A stretch of 64,000 nucleotides of DNA, taken from contig NZ_CP045915.1 in NCBI RefSeq assembly GCF_009650095.1, positions 4,154,001 to 4,218,000 on the forward strand, in the 5' to 3' direction. Under the pieces are notes generated by a model. The model was not told the DNA's origin. It made no database searches and worked only from the letters and a program-made list of their open reading frames with translations. This DNA comes from Gracilibacillus salitolerans. Its GTDB lineage: Bacteria > Bacillota > Bacilli > Bacillales > Amphibacillaceae. Positions 37,961 through 47,567 of the stretch are shown here, in pieces. Within the stretch, counting starts at the first letter, position 1. Every line of letters begins with the position of its first letter. Position numbers and translations under genes: made by a program.

Positions 37961-38839
37961 ATGAATAAATTATTTGAACAAATTGATTTAAAGCCATTTC
38001 GATGGATTTATCGAAGAGTTTCTGAAGATAATTTTAGTGGATTCTATCATTGGCATCAAGGCTGTGAATTATTATTTGTTTACCGTGGACAGGGACGAGT
38101 AATAGTTAATCAACAAACCTATGATATCAAACCAGGTATGCTTTTCTTCTTTCAACCTTTTCAATTACATAAGGTATATGTAGAAGTATCTCCTGACAAC
38201 CCTTATGAACGAAGTATTATGCACTTTGATCCGCTAACACTAGGAAAAAATTTGGACAGTTTCCCTAGCTTAAACAAATTGTTAAACCGGATGCAGAATA
38301 GTGTTATAGAACAACAAGCATTTGACTTAAGTAATTATTATCAATATGTATATGAAATTTGCGAAGCATTGAATAATTCGCTTAAAAAAAATACTTGGGA
38401 AGAAGATAGTCAACTTTTTCTCATGCAAATGCTCTCTTGTATCCGATCCAATATGCAAGATATGAAATTAGATACTGAGCTAAATAAATATCGTTCCCTT
38501 CACCATTCCGAAAGAATTATGCAATGGTTACAAGAAAATTACATGGAACCATTCGACCTGGAAAAGCTATCGGACGAAGTTCACTTATCAAAATCCTACG
38601 TGTCAAGAGTATTTAAACGCGAAACCGGAAGTAGCCTAACTGAATATTTAACGATTCTTAGAATGAAGCAAGCATGTCAGTTATTGCAAATGAGCGAAGA
38701 GCCCATAGAAATGATTAGTGAAAGTGTCGGCTTAGGAAGTGTTTCCTATTTTATTCAGTTATTCAAAAGAATGATTGGCACAACACCGCACCAGTATAGA
38801 CTTTCCCATAAAATAACACGAAACACCAATCTATTTTAA
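37961..38839 (+). CDS. AraC-family regulator with cupin domain
   Basis: A 292-residue regulator: N-terminal cupin (HWHQGCELLFVYRGQGRVIV, PGMLFFFQPFQLHKV) and C-terminal double HTH (KLSDEVHLSKSYVSRVFKRE, SVGLGSVSYFIQLFKRMIG). TTAGGAGGG precedes the start. It is divergent from the membrane AraC gene, 154 bases apart, so both probably control the Lpl/DUF2264 set, one from outside and one from inside the cell. Confidence 0.88.
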   Translation: MNKLFEQIDLKPFRWIYRRVSEDNFSGFYHWHQGCELLFVYRGQGRVIVNQQTYDIKPGMLFFFQPFQLHKVYVEVSPDNPYERSIMHFDPLTLGKNLDSFPSLNKLLNRMQNSVIEQQAFDLSNYYQYVYEICEALNNSLKKNTWEEDSQLFLMQMLSCIRSNMQDMKLDTELNKYRSLHHSERIMQWLQENYMEPFDLEKLSDEVHLSKSYVSRVFKRETGSSLTEYLTILRMKQACQLLQMSEEPIEMISESVGLGSVSYFIQLFKRMIGTTPHQYRLSHKITRNTNLF

Positions 38840-38883
38840 TTAGTTCCTCCCGTGCAAGTAGAATTAGGATCTAACATCTATCC

Positions 38884-38919
38884 AAAAAAAGAAACGAAAA
38901 TCATTTTCGTTTCTTTTTT
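38884..38919. terminator. Bidirectional terminator
   Basis: AAAAAAAGAAACGAAAA pairs with TTTTCGTTTCTTTTTT over a short loop. It serves the plus-strand AraC gene and, 12 bases beyond its stop, the minus-strand hyu-pot operon. Confidence 0.88.
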
Positions 38920-38931
38920 AGAATTTACATA

Positions 38932-39744
38932 TTAAAATGCTTTTGTTAAACCAATTGTTTTTTCAATGATGATTAAAGCAATCACTGCAATTAGAATAAA
39001 TACAACCGAAACGGCATTAATAACAGGATCAAAGGTTTGTTCCACATAATTAAATATTCGTACCGGAACAGTGACAAATTGAGGTGAAGTTACAAAAACA
39101 CTTACAGAAACCTCCCCAAATGATGTCACGCCCGCAAATACTGCTCCAGCCATAATACCAGGCTTAATGTTTGGAATCGTCACTTGGAAAAAGGTGCGAA
39201 TTGGTCCAGCCCCAAGGCTCATGGATGCCTGTTCTAATATGGGATTAAGATTAGACATACTTACCCCAACAGATCGGATCACAAATGGAAACACAATAAC
39301 AGCATGTGCAATGATTAATGCGGTCAATGTCCCAAACCAGCCCATCGCTGTTCCTTGATATAAAAAGGCAATCCCTAAAACCACATGAGGAATCATAAGT
39401 GGTGACATCATCATTGCTTGCAATGCTTGTTTTCCAGGAAAATTCAAGCGGCGTATTGCGACAGCAGCGGCCGTTCCTAAAATAACGGTGGTAGGCGCCA
39501 CAATCAATACTAAGAGAATACTTGTCCATAACGTTTCCAACCATGCACGACTAGTAAACAACTCAACATACCATTGAAGAGAGAAGCTTGTCGGCGGGAA
39601 CTCTGGATAAGCATGCGGACTGAAAGATGCTATAACAATAATCAGAACAGGAACCGTCATAAACAAGTAGACAAGACTACCTAATAGCCAAATCATGCAT
39701 GTTCCGAGATTAAACCTTTTATGTTGGTTGTTTGATTTAGCCAT
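38932..39744 (-). CDS. ABC permease, PotC-like
   Basis: A 270-residue permease with six membrane segments and the EAA loop LEQASMSLGAGPIRTFFQVT. The start overlaps the PotB-like gene's stop, with GGGAGGAGAG in front. It belongs to the spermidine/putrescine/2-aminoethylphosphonate importer family. Its last 305 bases are duplicated at 27844-28152. Last gene of the hyuA-hyuB-transporter operon. Confidence 0.9.
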   Translation of the reverse strand: MAKSNNQHKRFNLGTCMIWLLGSLVYLFMTVPVLIIVIASFSPHAYPEFPPTSFSLQWYVELFTSRAWLETLWTSILLVLIVAPTTVILGTAAAVAIRRLNFPGKQALQAMMMSPLMIPHVVLGIAFLYQGTAMGWFGTLTALIIAHAVIVFPFVIRSVGVSMSNLNPILEQASMSLGAGPIRTFFQVTIPNIKPGIMAGAVFAGVTSFGEVSVSVFVTSPQFVTVPVRIFNYVEQTFDPVINAVSVVFILIAVIALIIIEKTIGLTKAF

Positions 39745-40618
39745 AAACTCTCTCCTCCCAACGACTTAATAACCAGCCTAAAAACAACACACAAATAGCT
39801 ACTATGACTAGTAATGTAAAAGATAAAGCTGCTGCAAAAGGCCAATTCGAAATTTGTATAACTTGCTGATAAATCGTTAACGGAAGCAATGGTTGCATCC
39901 TACCCCCGATTAATAAAGCCGTAATGTAACTCCCTGCTGCTAAAGAAAATACGATCATAAAACCAGATATTAGACCTGGAATGGATAACGGTAAGGTAAC
40001 TCTTAAGAAGGTTTTCCATCGATTCTCACCTAGACTCATCGAAGCACTTCTCAACTTGGGGTCCATATCTCCAAGTGTATTGGCAATCGGTAAGGCTGCA
40101 AAAGGTAATAAAACTTGTACTAATGCTATGACAACTGCGGTTAAGTTCCATAGCATCGGAATTGGCTGATTGATAAAATTCATTTTCATTAATAGTTGAT
40201 TAATCATTCCATTTTGCGCTAATAAAACGATCCAAGCAAAGCTGAGTACAACCATGCTAATTAATAATGGCATGATCAGTAATATATACAACAAGGTTCG
40301 CAGACCAGCATGTTTGGCTTTTACTAGCATATATGCAGCTGGGTATGCTAGGATAATGCAACATAAACCAGTGATAAAGGCAACAAAAAGTGTAGTCCCA
40401 ATTGTTTTCAAGTAAGATCCAGACTGAAACACCTCTATATAGTGCTGAAATGTATACGTATCTTGTATATTAAGATAGCTATCAACCTCTCGAAAACTCA
40501 CTTCTGCTAACATAAGTAGTGGCGTCACTAGAAAAAATACTAACAATAAAATCGTAGGAATTAATAAGCCCCAATAGAAAACTTTTTGGCGTTCTGACTT
40601 CATAATTGTTTTCAACAT
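39737..40618 (-). CDS. ABC permease, PotB-like
   Basis: A 293-residue permease with six membrane segments; the EAA loop reads LRSASMSLGENRWKTFLRVT. AAGGAGTAATC precedes the start, six bases after the ATPase stop. It forms the channel with the PotC-like protein. Confidence 0.9.
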   Translation of the reverse strand: MLKTIMKSERQKVFYWGLLIPTILLLVFFLVTPLLMLAEVSFREVDSYLNIQDTYTFQHYIEVFQSGSYLKTIGTTLFVAFITGLCCIILAYPAAYMLVKAKHAGLRTLLYILLIMPLLISMVVLSFAWIVLLAQNGMINQLLMKMNFINQPIPMLWNLTAVVIALVQVLLPFAALPIANTLGDMDPKLRSASMSLGENRWKTFLRVTLPLSIPGLISGFMIVFSLAAGSYITALLIGGRMQPLLPLTIYQQVIQISNWPFAAALSFTLLVIVAICVLFLGWLLSRWEERVYG

Positions 40619-40624
40619 AAACGA

Positions 40625-41728
40625 TTACTCCTTATCTACCAATGGAATAATATCTGTTGAGTCCCAATATAGATACAATGTTTCGCCTGGCTGTGGTGGC
40701 TCTTGAAACACCGTATCAGAAATATGGATGAGAAAGTCTCCTTGTTCAGGTAAAGAGGCATGCACACGTAAGGAGTCTCCAATATAATTAGTATGAACTA
40801 CTGTTACCTCTACTTGATTACTTTCCTTATCTCTTGCCTTCTCCGCCAGCTGAATACGCTCAGGGCGTAACATCATAAGCTGTTTTTCTTGATTATAATG
40901 GTCTATTTTATGAGATGTTTCCAATAGTAAAGGCTGATCCTTTGTGATTTTATGTTGTTTAGCTGCATATTTACCATAAGAACCTTCTGACTCTATCGCT
41001 TCCACTTCAAAAATATTAACTTGTCCAATAAATTCAGCGACAAAGCGGTTCTTCGGTTGACGGTATATCGTTAGCGGTTGATCTACCTGTTTTACATGGC
41101 CATCTCCAAGTACACCAATACGATCAGATAAGCTTAATGCTTCCTCCTGATCGTGTGTAACTAACACTGTCGTAATACCAATACGTTGTTGCAGTAAACG
41201 TAACTCCGTCTGCATTTCTTTTCTTAATTTGGCATCTAAATTACTTAACGGTTCATCTAGCAGTAACACCGATGGCTCAATGGCAAGTGCACGCGCAATC
41301 GCAACTCGCTGCTGTTGTCCACCACTTAATTGGTGAGGCATCCGTTTCGTAAACTCCTCTAAATGCACCAATTTCAATACTTCTTCCACTTTTTCTTTAA
41401 TCGCCCTTTTCGACATTTTCTTAACCTTTAATCCATAGGCAACATTATCAAAGACACTTAGATGTGGGAACAAGGCGTAATTTTGAAAGACCATACCGAT
41501 GTTTCGCTGATAAGGGGGTAGACTGGTGACATCTTCCCCATTAATGGAAACGACACCAGTTGTAGCAGGTAAGAATCCTGCAATAATATTGAGTAAAGTC
41601 GTTTTACCACAGCCACTAGGACCAAGTAAGGAGAAAAACTCCCCTTCCTTGATCGTGAGATCTACTTGGTTCAAAGCGGTATTTTCTCCAAAATGTTTAC
41701 TGATCTCTTTTACAGTAATACTCATCAT
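40625..41728 (-). CDS. ABC transporter ATPase, PotA-like
   Basis: A 367-residue ATPase: Walker A GPSGCGKTT (about residue 36), Q-loop MVFQNYALFPH, signature LSGGQQQRVAIARAL, Walker B VLLLDEPLSNLD, H-loop VLVTHDQEEAL, and a C-terminal TOBE_2 domain (about residues 280-360). The start overlaps the binding-protein stop (ATGA). It energises uptake through the two permeases. Confidence 0.92.
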   Translation of the reverse strand: MMSITVKEISKHFGENTALNQVDLTIKEGEFFSLLGPSGCGKTTLLNIIAGFLPATTGVVSINGEDVTSLPPYQRNIGMVFQNYALFPHLSVFDNVAYGLKVKKMSKRAIKEKVEEVLKLVHLEEFTKRMPHQLSGGQQQRVAIARALAIEPSVLLLDEPLSNLDAKLRKEMQTELRLLQQRIGITTVLVTHDQEEALSLSDRIGVLGDGHVKQVDQPLTIYRQPKNRFVAEFIGQVNIFEVEAIESEGSYGKYAAKQHKITKDQPLLLETSHKIDHYNQEKQLMMLRPERIQLAEKARDKESNQVEVTVVHTNYIGDSLRVHASLPEQGDFLIHISDTVFQEPPQPGETLYLYWDSTDIIPLVDKE

Positions 41729-42828
41729 TGGCCTCCATCAAATGTATTATTCCAACGCTCTGTTATATCATTTAATTTCGGAGTTAATGCTTCATAATCT
41801 ACCCATGTTAAATCTTGATAGAATTCTTCGCCTACTTGAACTCGTTCACTTAAACTTTCACTGTATTCGACATTTTCATTTGTCATCCCATAATAAGAAA
41901 GCTCAGCAAAAGCACCTTGCACTTCTGGAGAAGAAAGGTAATTCACTAAATCATATGCATTTGCCAAGTTAGGCCCGCCTTTCGGAATAACCCAGCTAGC
42001 TACAGCTGCTACTGGCCCATCTTCAGGGTACGTAAAGCTGACATCTAAACCAGCATCCTGTAATGCAAATACTCGCCCATCCCAAAAAGGTATAGCGGAA
42101 ATTTCTCCACGCTCTAGTAATGTCTGGATTGTGCCTGGGTTATCTGGATAGGCAACCGTATTCGATTGTAATTCTGAAAGTTTTTCAAATGTGGCATCAA
42201 TATCTTCTTCATTAGATGCGTCTCCATCGACTGTTTCCATTACTCCAGAAAAGAATTGTAAGCCAGCAGAATACGAAGGGGAGGATATACCTAGCTGTCC
42301 TTCAAATTGTTCGTCCCATAAGTCTGTCCAACTTTCTGGTTCAAATGGAACTAGATCTGGGCGGTAAGCAATACCTAGCTGTCCCATACTAAATCCAGAT
42401 GCATAAATCTCACCATCCACTGTAAATCTCTCATTAACGGAGTCATAAATATTGTCGATATTTGGTACATGTTCTGGATCGATTGGTTCTAATAAATCCC
42501 CTGCAACAGCACGCTCGATCGTATCGGGTTGGAAAATAAGCACATCATATTGTGCATTTTCTCCACCAGAAGATTTTAGATTAGAAAACCAGTTTGCGTC
42601 TGCACCTGCATCAACAATTACTTCAATACCTGTTTCTTCTTCAAACTGTTCTAATCCCGCTTCCATAATCTGCTCTTCCCAATTACCACCATAAACACCG
42701 ATGACAACTTCATCTGTTTCAGGTAATTCACCCGTACTTTCCTCTTCTTCTGTATCACCACCACATGCAGTTAACACTATTCCAGTTAATAATATGAGCA
42801 ACAATATAATATTCCACTTTTTCCTCAT
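41725..42828 (-). CDS. ABC substrate-binding lipoprotein, PotD-like
   Basis: A 367-residue lipoprotein with lipobox LTAC. The family 8/PotD fold shows VVIGVYGGNWEEQIMEAGLE, GLEQFEEETGIEV, GQLGIAYRPDLVP and YPDNPGTIQTLLERGEI. The acidic Tyr/Trp-rich cleft of PotD is only partly conserved, so polyamine is not assured. It lies in one operon behind hyuA-hyuB, suggesting the ligand is the hydantoinase/oxoprolinase substrate, such as a cyclic amide. A small hairpin (42887-42907) stands between hyuB and this gene. Confidence 0.88.
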   Translation of the reverse strand: MRKKWNIILLLILLTGIVLTACGGDTEEEESTGELPETDEVVIGVYGGNWEEQIMEAGLEQFEEETGIEVIVDAGADANWFSNLKSSGGENAQYDVLIFQPDTIERAVAGDLLEPIDPEHVPNIDNIYDSVNERFTVDGEIYASGFSMGQLGIAYRPDLVPFEPESWTDLWDEQFEGQLGISSPSYSAGLQFFSGVMETVDGDASNEEDIDATFEKLSELQSNTVAYPDNPGTIQTLLERGEISAIPFWDGRVFALQDAGLDVSFTYPEDGPVAAVASWVIPKGGPNLANAYDLVNYLSSPEVQGAFAELSYYGMTNENVEYSESLSERVQVGEEFYQDLTWVDYEALTPKLNDITERWNNTFDGGQ

Positions 42829-42927
42829 GTTGTCGACACTCCTTTGTGTAATTTATTATTGTTTAAGACCATGCTAATTTACTGTACTTCCGAACTAGAA
42901 GCGGAAGAACATCATTACATCAAAAGA

Positions 42928-44898
42928 TTATATGTGGTTCCATGCCTCTTCTAAATCCTTTAATGTAACAGGTTGATCTTGTAGCTTATCTTTTAAGTAG
43001 TTTTGAATTGCTACTTTCTGATGCCACCGCTCATTAGGAGGCAACGTGTGCAATTTTTCAATCAATTGATCCATCACAACCTCTGGCCAATGCTGTTCAA
43101 ATTGTTCCCTGTTACTACCTAGATCAATTTCATTCGTTCGTTTCTGAAGAAATTGATCTCTGAGCTGAGCGGTCTTCTCTTGATTAATGATTAAAGTATT
43201 GGACGAACCATCTGTTTCTAGGATAACACCATAATTTCTTTGTGCTTTTTCCACACTGATGAGTCCCATTTCAACTTCGCGTAACACAAGCTCTGGATCC
43301 CTCTTTTGAGGTAATCCCCAGCCTCCGCCACTCGCTGTTCGGATACTTACCACATCTCCAACTTTTGGCGTCAACACATTAATTTTAGCAAGTTGTTTTT
43401 CGTTCGGTGTATCAGGATTCAGTACTACTCCACCAAGCGAACCAGCTTCTCCACCGAAAAGTCCCCACGGTTGGAATTTAAGCCGCTCCATCCCTCGGGC
43501 TGTCACAATCGAGTCTGGACGCCGTATTTCGAAATCTAACTGAATGGCATGGCCACCTCTACTTTGTCCAGAGCCTGCCGTATTCGGAATTAATTCATAG
43601 CGGTGTACCAGCGTATCAATATGTTGTTCCAAGCTTTCAATTGGTGTATTCTTCAGAAATCCGGAAGAGTGGTCAATCCCGTCTATCCCATCAAAATCGT
43701 GGTGTCCACCACCACCTCCACCAAGCGGCTCTACAACTGCCACATTACGGGCACCACTTGCTTCTTCCTGTGTAGAAAGGACGACAATTGCAGCTTGACC
43801 CGCACCTGCTGCTGGAATTTTATCCGGTATCGCCTTAGCCAACGCACCAAGCACGGTGCTGTACATCCGCATCGTAATACTATGACGAACACCAACGGAT
43901 GCTGGGTATTCAGGATTAACAATCGTCCCTTTCGGTATGTGGATAGTCACTGGGTTTAGTATGCCACCGTTTACCGGGATATGTGGGTCTTCACTAATAA
44001 TAAAATTAATAAGCCCTTGTAACAAAAACGAATGCCTGCTTCCGTTCGTCACTAAATTAAAAGCTGATTTCACCTGTGGATCACACCTGGATAAATCAAT
44101 ATCGATACTATTACCATCTATCGTAAGGTCAACAGCTAACCGAATAGGATGTTCTGTCAACATATCATCATCTAAATAATCATGAAAACTGTACGTGCCA
44201 TCAGGTATTTGCTCAATCACCTTTCTCGTACGTGTTTCACTCTGATCTAAAAGATCTTGAATGGCAAACTCCATATTCTGAACCCCAAATTTATCCACCA
44301 TATTCATCAATCGGTTTTCCGCTGTATTAACGGCAGCCACCATGGCATTAATATCCCCATAATTAAGATGTGGTACACGACTATTTGCATCTAACATTAA
44401 TTTAATATCTGTATTTAATGTACCCTTACGGTAGATTTTTACTGGAGGAATACGTAATCCCTCCTGATGAATGTCTGACGCTGTTGGTGAAATACTTGCA
44501 GGCACAAGTCCACCAACATCACTACAATGGACGAATGACCATGCATAACTAATTAAGGTATCACCAGCAAAAATCGGCTTTATGATATGAACATCTGGCA
44601 AATGTGACGCAAGTCCATTTGTTGTGTAAGGGTCGTTGGTGATGACAATGTCACCCTTCTCTAAAGGACCGCAAGATTCCAACGTTTTTTTCAAACTTAA
44701 TCCTAAAAAGATCGTAACCCCAACAGAACGTGGGTAGACATAAAAGTCGCCTTCCGGTGAAGCTAATGCCGTTGCAAAATCCGCTGATTCTTTGACAAAT
44801 GTAGTATAGGATGTACGTTCAATCACATGGCCCATGCTGCTTGCGATCGCATGAAAGTAACTACGCATAATCTCTAAATTAGCTGGATCTGTTCTCAA
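42928..44898 (-). CDS. Hydantoinase B/oxoprolinase-family subunit
   Basis: A 656-residue HyuB-like subunit. A TTG at 44898 is preferred because AAGGAGG lies seven bases before it; the upstream ATG at 44919 lies within the ribosome site area and inside hyuA. Marks of the family: SSMGHVIERTSYTTFVKES, VITNDPYTTNGLASHLPDVH, NGSRHSFLLQGLINF and GGGGGHHDFDGIDG. With HyuA it hydrolyses a cyclic amide (hydantoin, N-methylhydantoin, 5-oxoproline) using ATP, or carboxylates acetone or acetophenone; the subfamily is not settled. Confidence 0.86.
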   Translation of the reverse strand: MRTDPANLEIMRSYFHAIASSMGHVIERTSYTTFVKESADFATALASPEGDFYVYPRSVGVTIFLGLSLKKTLESCGPLEKGDIVITNDPYTTNGLASHLPDVHIIKPIFAGDTLISYAWSFVHCSDVGGLVPASISPTASDIHQEGLRIPPVKIYRKGTLNTDIKLMLDANSRVPHLNYGDINAMVAAVNTAENRLMNMVDKFGVQNMEFAIQDLLDQSETRTRKVIEQIPDGTYSFHDYLDDDMLTEHPIRLAVDLTIDGNSIDIDLSRCDPQVKSAFNLVTNGSRHSFLLQGLINFIISEDPHIPVNGGILNPVTIHIPKGTIVNPEYPASVGVRHSITMRMYSTVLGALAKAIPDKIPAAGAGQAAIVVLSTQEEASGARNVAVVEPLGGGGGGHHDFDGIDGIDHSSGFLKNTPIESLEQHIDTLVHRYELIPNTAGSGQSRGGHAIQLDFEIRRPDSIVTARGMERLKFQPWGLFGGEAGSLGGVVLNPDTPNEKQLAKINVLTPKVGDVVSIRTASGGGWGLPQKRDPELVLREVEMGLISVEKAQRNYGVILETDGSSNTLIINQEKTAQLRDQFLQKRTNEIDLGSNREQFEQHWPEVVMDQLIEKLHTLPPNERWHQKVAIQNYLKDKLQDQPVTLKDLEEAWNHI

Positions 44899-46957
44899 AC
44901 GAGTGACCTCCTTTCTCATTAGATAAAATCAAGTGCCCATATGCATTTACCTTAGCTGTCCAGTCTGGTAAAACAACAACGGTTGAGTCATGTTGTTCTA
45001 TAATAGCTGGACCTGCAATTGTTTGACCGTAAGTAAGCTTAGAGCGAGTATAAACTGGCGCTTCATGCAGAATTCCTTTTAGCATGATTTGTCGGAATGT
45101 TATGGGAACAGCGTTTTCCATTGAATGTTCCAATACTTGATTTGTTACTTTAGGTGGTTGTCCTACAATCCGCACATGTACATTGATCATTTCAATCGAA
45201 GCATCTGGATTACTATGACCATATTGACTGTAATGAAGCGAATGAAACTGATCAATAATTTTATCTTTCTGCCCTTTTTCTAACCATTCCAATTGAATCG
45301 GTAATTCAATCTCATATGCTTGATGCTGATAACGTGCATCCATCGTATAGATTAACTGTTGATCCTGCAAATTACGTACTTTTTGGGAATCCAACCATTT
45401 TAGCGCCTGTTCTTCTAATTGCTTAAAACGACCTCTCAGCTCATCCATTGGAATATCGTTCAATAACACCTGTTGGGTCATAATTTCATCATGAATAAAA
45501 TCAGCATTTAGCGCACCTAAAGCGGAAAGAGTTCCTGGTAATGGAGGAAGTAATACCTTATTAACATGGATTTCTTCCGCTAAGAAATTAGTTAACACAG
45601 GACCAGCGCCCCCATAACCTAGTAAAGCAAACTCACGTGGATCAAACCCGTGATGCTCCATAATATTGTTTACTTCGGCAAACATATTAGCAATCGCTAC
45701 CTGAATCATACGGTCAGCCGTTTCCTGAACAGTTAAATTCAAGTGTTCCGCAATCGGTTGGACAGCTTGCTTTGATTTTTCGATATCGAGTTCGAATCCA
45801 CCACCAGCAAACGATTCAGTATTTAAATACCCACATATTAAAAAGGCATCAGTCAATGCAGGTTTATCACCAATTCCATAACATGCTGGACCAGGATTAG
45901 ACCCTACTGAATCAGGTCCCACCTTCAGCATTCCACCATTATCAATCCAAGCGTAGGACCCGCCTCCAGCCCCTACTGAATACATCGACACAGCTGGTAA
46001 CATAACGGGAAAGCCACCTAAATGATTGCTCCCTGTATACGTAGGAAAGCCATTCTCAATAATCGAGATATCTGCGCTTGTTCCTCCCACATCGAATGTA
46101 ATGACATTATCAAATCCAGCTTTCTTCACCATATCTTGCGCACCGATCACCCCTGCGGCTGGTCCTGAAAATAAGGTGCTAACCGGATACTTACTAGCGG
46201 TCTCAATATTCATAATACCGCCATTTGATTGGGTAATATACGGTGTAGCCGGTACAGCTTCTTCTTCTAGCCTTCTTTTTAAATGCATGAAATGATGTTC
46301 TACCTTTGGTTGGACATACATATTTAAAATGGTCATCATCGACCGTTCATATTCTCTCATTTGCGGCCACAATTCGGATGATAGATTGACCTTTACCTCT
46401 GGCAAGCGTTCAGCTATACGCTTTTTGACATGCTGTTCATGAACAGGATTAATATAACTATGTAAAAAACAGACAACAACACCATCTACATTCGCTTGTT
46501 CAATTGCATCGATCTTCGCTTCAAGATCCTTTTCATCTAGAGGTCTGACCACTTTTCCATCATGCTGCAACCGTTCATTCACAGAAAAAACCAAATCGCG
46601 GGGTATCAGTGGTTCAGGATGGCGAGACCGAAAATCATAAGGCACCGGTAAACGCAAGCGTTGAAAGCTTAACATATCTCGAAAGCCTTCGGTTACGAGA
46701 AACGCCACTTTAGCACCATTACGTTGTATAATCGTGTTTAAACCGATTGTCGTACCATGAACAAAATATTCAATATCTTCGGTTGAAACGCCACTTTCTT
46801 TTAACGCTTGAAGACCATTAGTTATCCCTCGGGTAGGATCTTCTGAGACTGTAGGTGTTTTCTTGCTTATAATATTTCCATTGTTTTGATCAATCAACAC
46901 TAAATCGGTAAACGTACCTCCAATATCTATTCCTAGACGAAAGCGATTTTTCGTCAT
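44879..46957 (-). CDS. Hydantoinase A/oxoprolinase-family subunit
   Basis: A 692-residue HyuA-like subunit with an actin-like ATPase fold: LGIDIGGTFTDLVLID with the phosphate loop, FVHGTTIGLNTIIQRNGAK, ITFDVGGTSADISI, LFSGPAAGVIGA and LLGYGGAGPV. AAAGGAG precedes the start. First gene of the operon; its end overlaps hyuB by 20 bases. It provides the ATP-dependent activation half of the amidohydrolase. Confidence 0.88.
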   Translation of the reverse strand: MTKNRFRLGIDIGGTFTDLVLIDQNNGNIISKKTPTVSEDPTRGITNGLQALKESGVSTEDIEYFVHGTTIGLNTIIQRNGAKVAFLVTEGFRDMLSFQRLRLPVPYDFRSRHPEPLIPRDLVFSVNERLQHDGKVVRPLDEKDLEAKIDAIEQANVDGVVVCFLHSYINPVHEQHVKKRIAERLPEVKVNLSSELWPQMREYERSMMTILNMYVQPKVEHHFMHLKRRLEEEAVPATPYITQSNGGIMNIETASKYPVSTLFSGPAAGVIGAQDMVKKAGFDNVITFDVGGTSADISIIENGFPTYTGSNHLGGFPVMLPAVSMYSVGAGGGSYAWIDNGGMLKVGPDSVGSNPGPACYGIGDKPALTDAFLICGYLNTESFAGGGFELDIEKSKQAVQPIAEHLNLTVQETADRMIQVAIANMFAEVNNIMEHHGFDPREFALLGYGGAGPVLTNFLAEEIHVNKVLLPPLPGTLSALGALNADFIHDEIMTQQVLLNDIPMDELRGRFKQLEEQALKWLDSQKVRNLQDQQLIYTMDARYQHQAYEIELPIQLEWLEKGQKDKIIDQFHSLHYSQYGHSNPDASIEMINVHVRIVGQPPKVTNQVLEHSMENAVPITFRQIMLKGILHEAPVYTRSKLTYGQTIAGPAIIEQHDSTVVVLPDWTAKVNAYGHLILSNEKGGHSFENRSS

Positions 46958-47291
46958 AAAATCTCTCCTTTAATGTATGTAATAATCGTGGATGAAAGTA
47001 GTATATCCATTCCGATAATTCCTAGTTAACTAGTAAGTTTTAGAATAGCTTAAGAAGTTTGATTTTTCAAGTTATTGAACTGTTCACAATTATCTAAAAA
47101 TTACAGTCCCAGTCCGCACTGAAATGCGTATGGAAAAGGTAATGATGATTCGGGAAATAATTGATTTTAAATCTGAAGAGGATGATTAATGAGGCACATT
47201 AACAAAAGGGTAGATGGAAAATTGTTTGTAGATAGAGGCTGAGACATGAGTACTCGATTTACGACAAAAGTTTGATGTTCGTGTTTTTGTT
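46958..47291. other. Intergenic stretch upstream of hyuA
   Basis: Contains the hyuA promoter region, not clearly resolved. The phrase GAGGCTGAGACATGAGTAC near 47236 resembles intergenic repeat sequence seen in Bacillaceae. No ORF with a ribosome site. Confidence 0.4.
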
Positions 47292-47402
47292 CATTGGATA
47301 AGTATTTCTGTTGCTTGGAAAAGTATAATTATTCCTTGGATAAATGAATATATCCAAGGAATAATTATACTTTTCCAAGGAGGAGAACTAGATATCCAAG
47401 GA
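47292..47402. repeat. Palindromic repeat cluster built on TATCCAAGG
   Basis: A 29-base perfect stem (47314-47342 against 47351-47379) closes an 8-base loop. The motif TCCAAGGA or its complement recurs at about 47293, 47313, 47333, 47351, 47373 and 47393 with about 20-base spacing. It encodes nothing. A folded RNA, a REP/MITE-like element or a protein-binding array are possible. Confidence 0.8.
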
Positions 47403-47522
47403 AGGGTGGTATCGACCTGAAAATAGAAATGGAAAACTTACTGGATAACCAAAATACTATCAGGAAATATCACAATGGAAGCATATGACGTTTTAGTGTT
47501 GAAAGAGAAGTAAATAAGGATC

Positions 47523-47553
47523 AAAAGGGGCTAGTTATATCCAGCCCCTTTTT
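47523..47553. terminator. Terminator of the TRAP transporter operon
   Basis: AAAAGGGGCT pairs with AGCCCCTTTT over a 10-base loop, 15 bases beyond the DctM stop. T-tracts exist in both directions. Confidence 0.85.
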
Positions 47554-47567
47554 AAATCCTCACCCTA

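Noticed and set aside
41526..41972. 148-residue plus-strand frame across the PotA/PotD-like genes
   Set aside because: Antisense to two well-defined genes.
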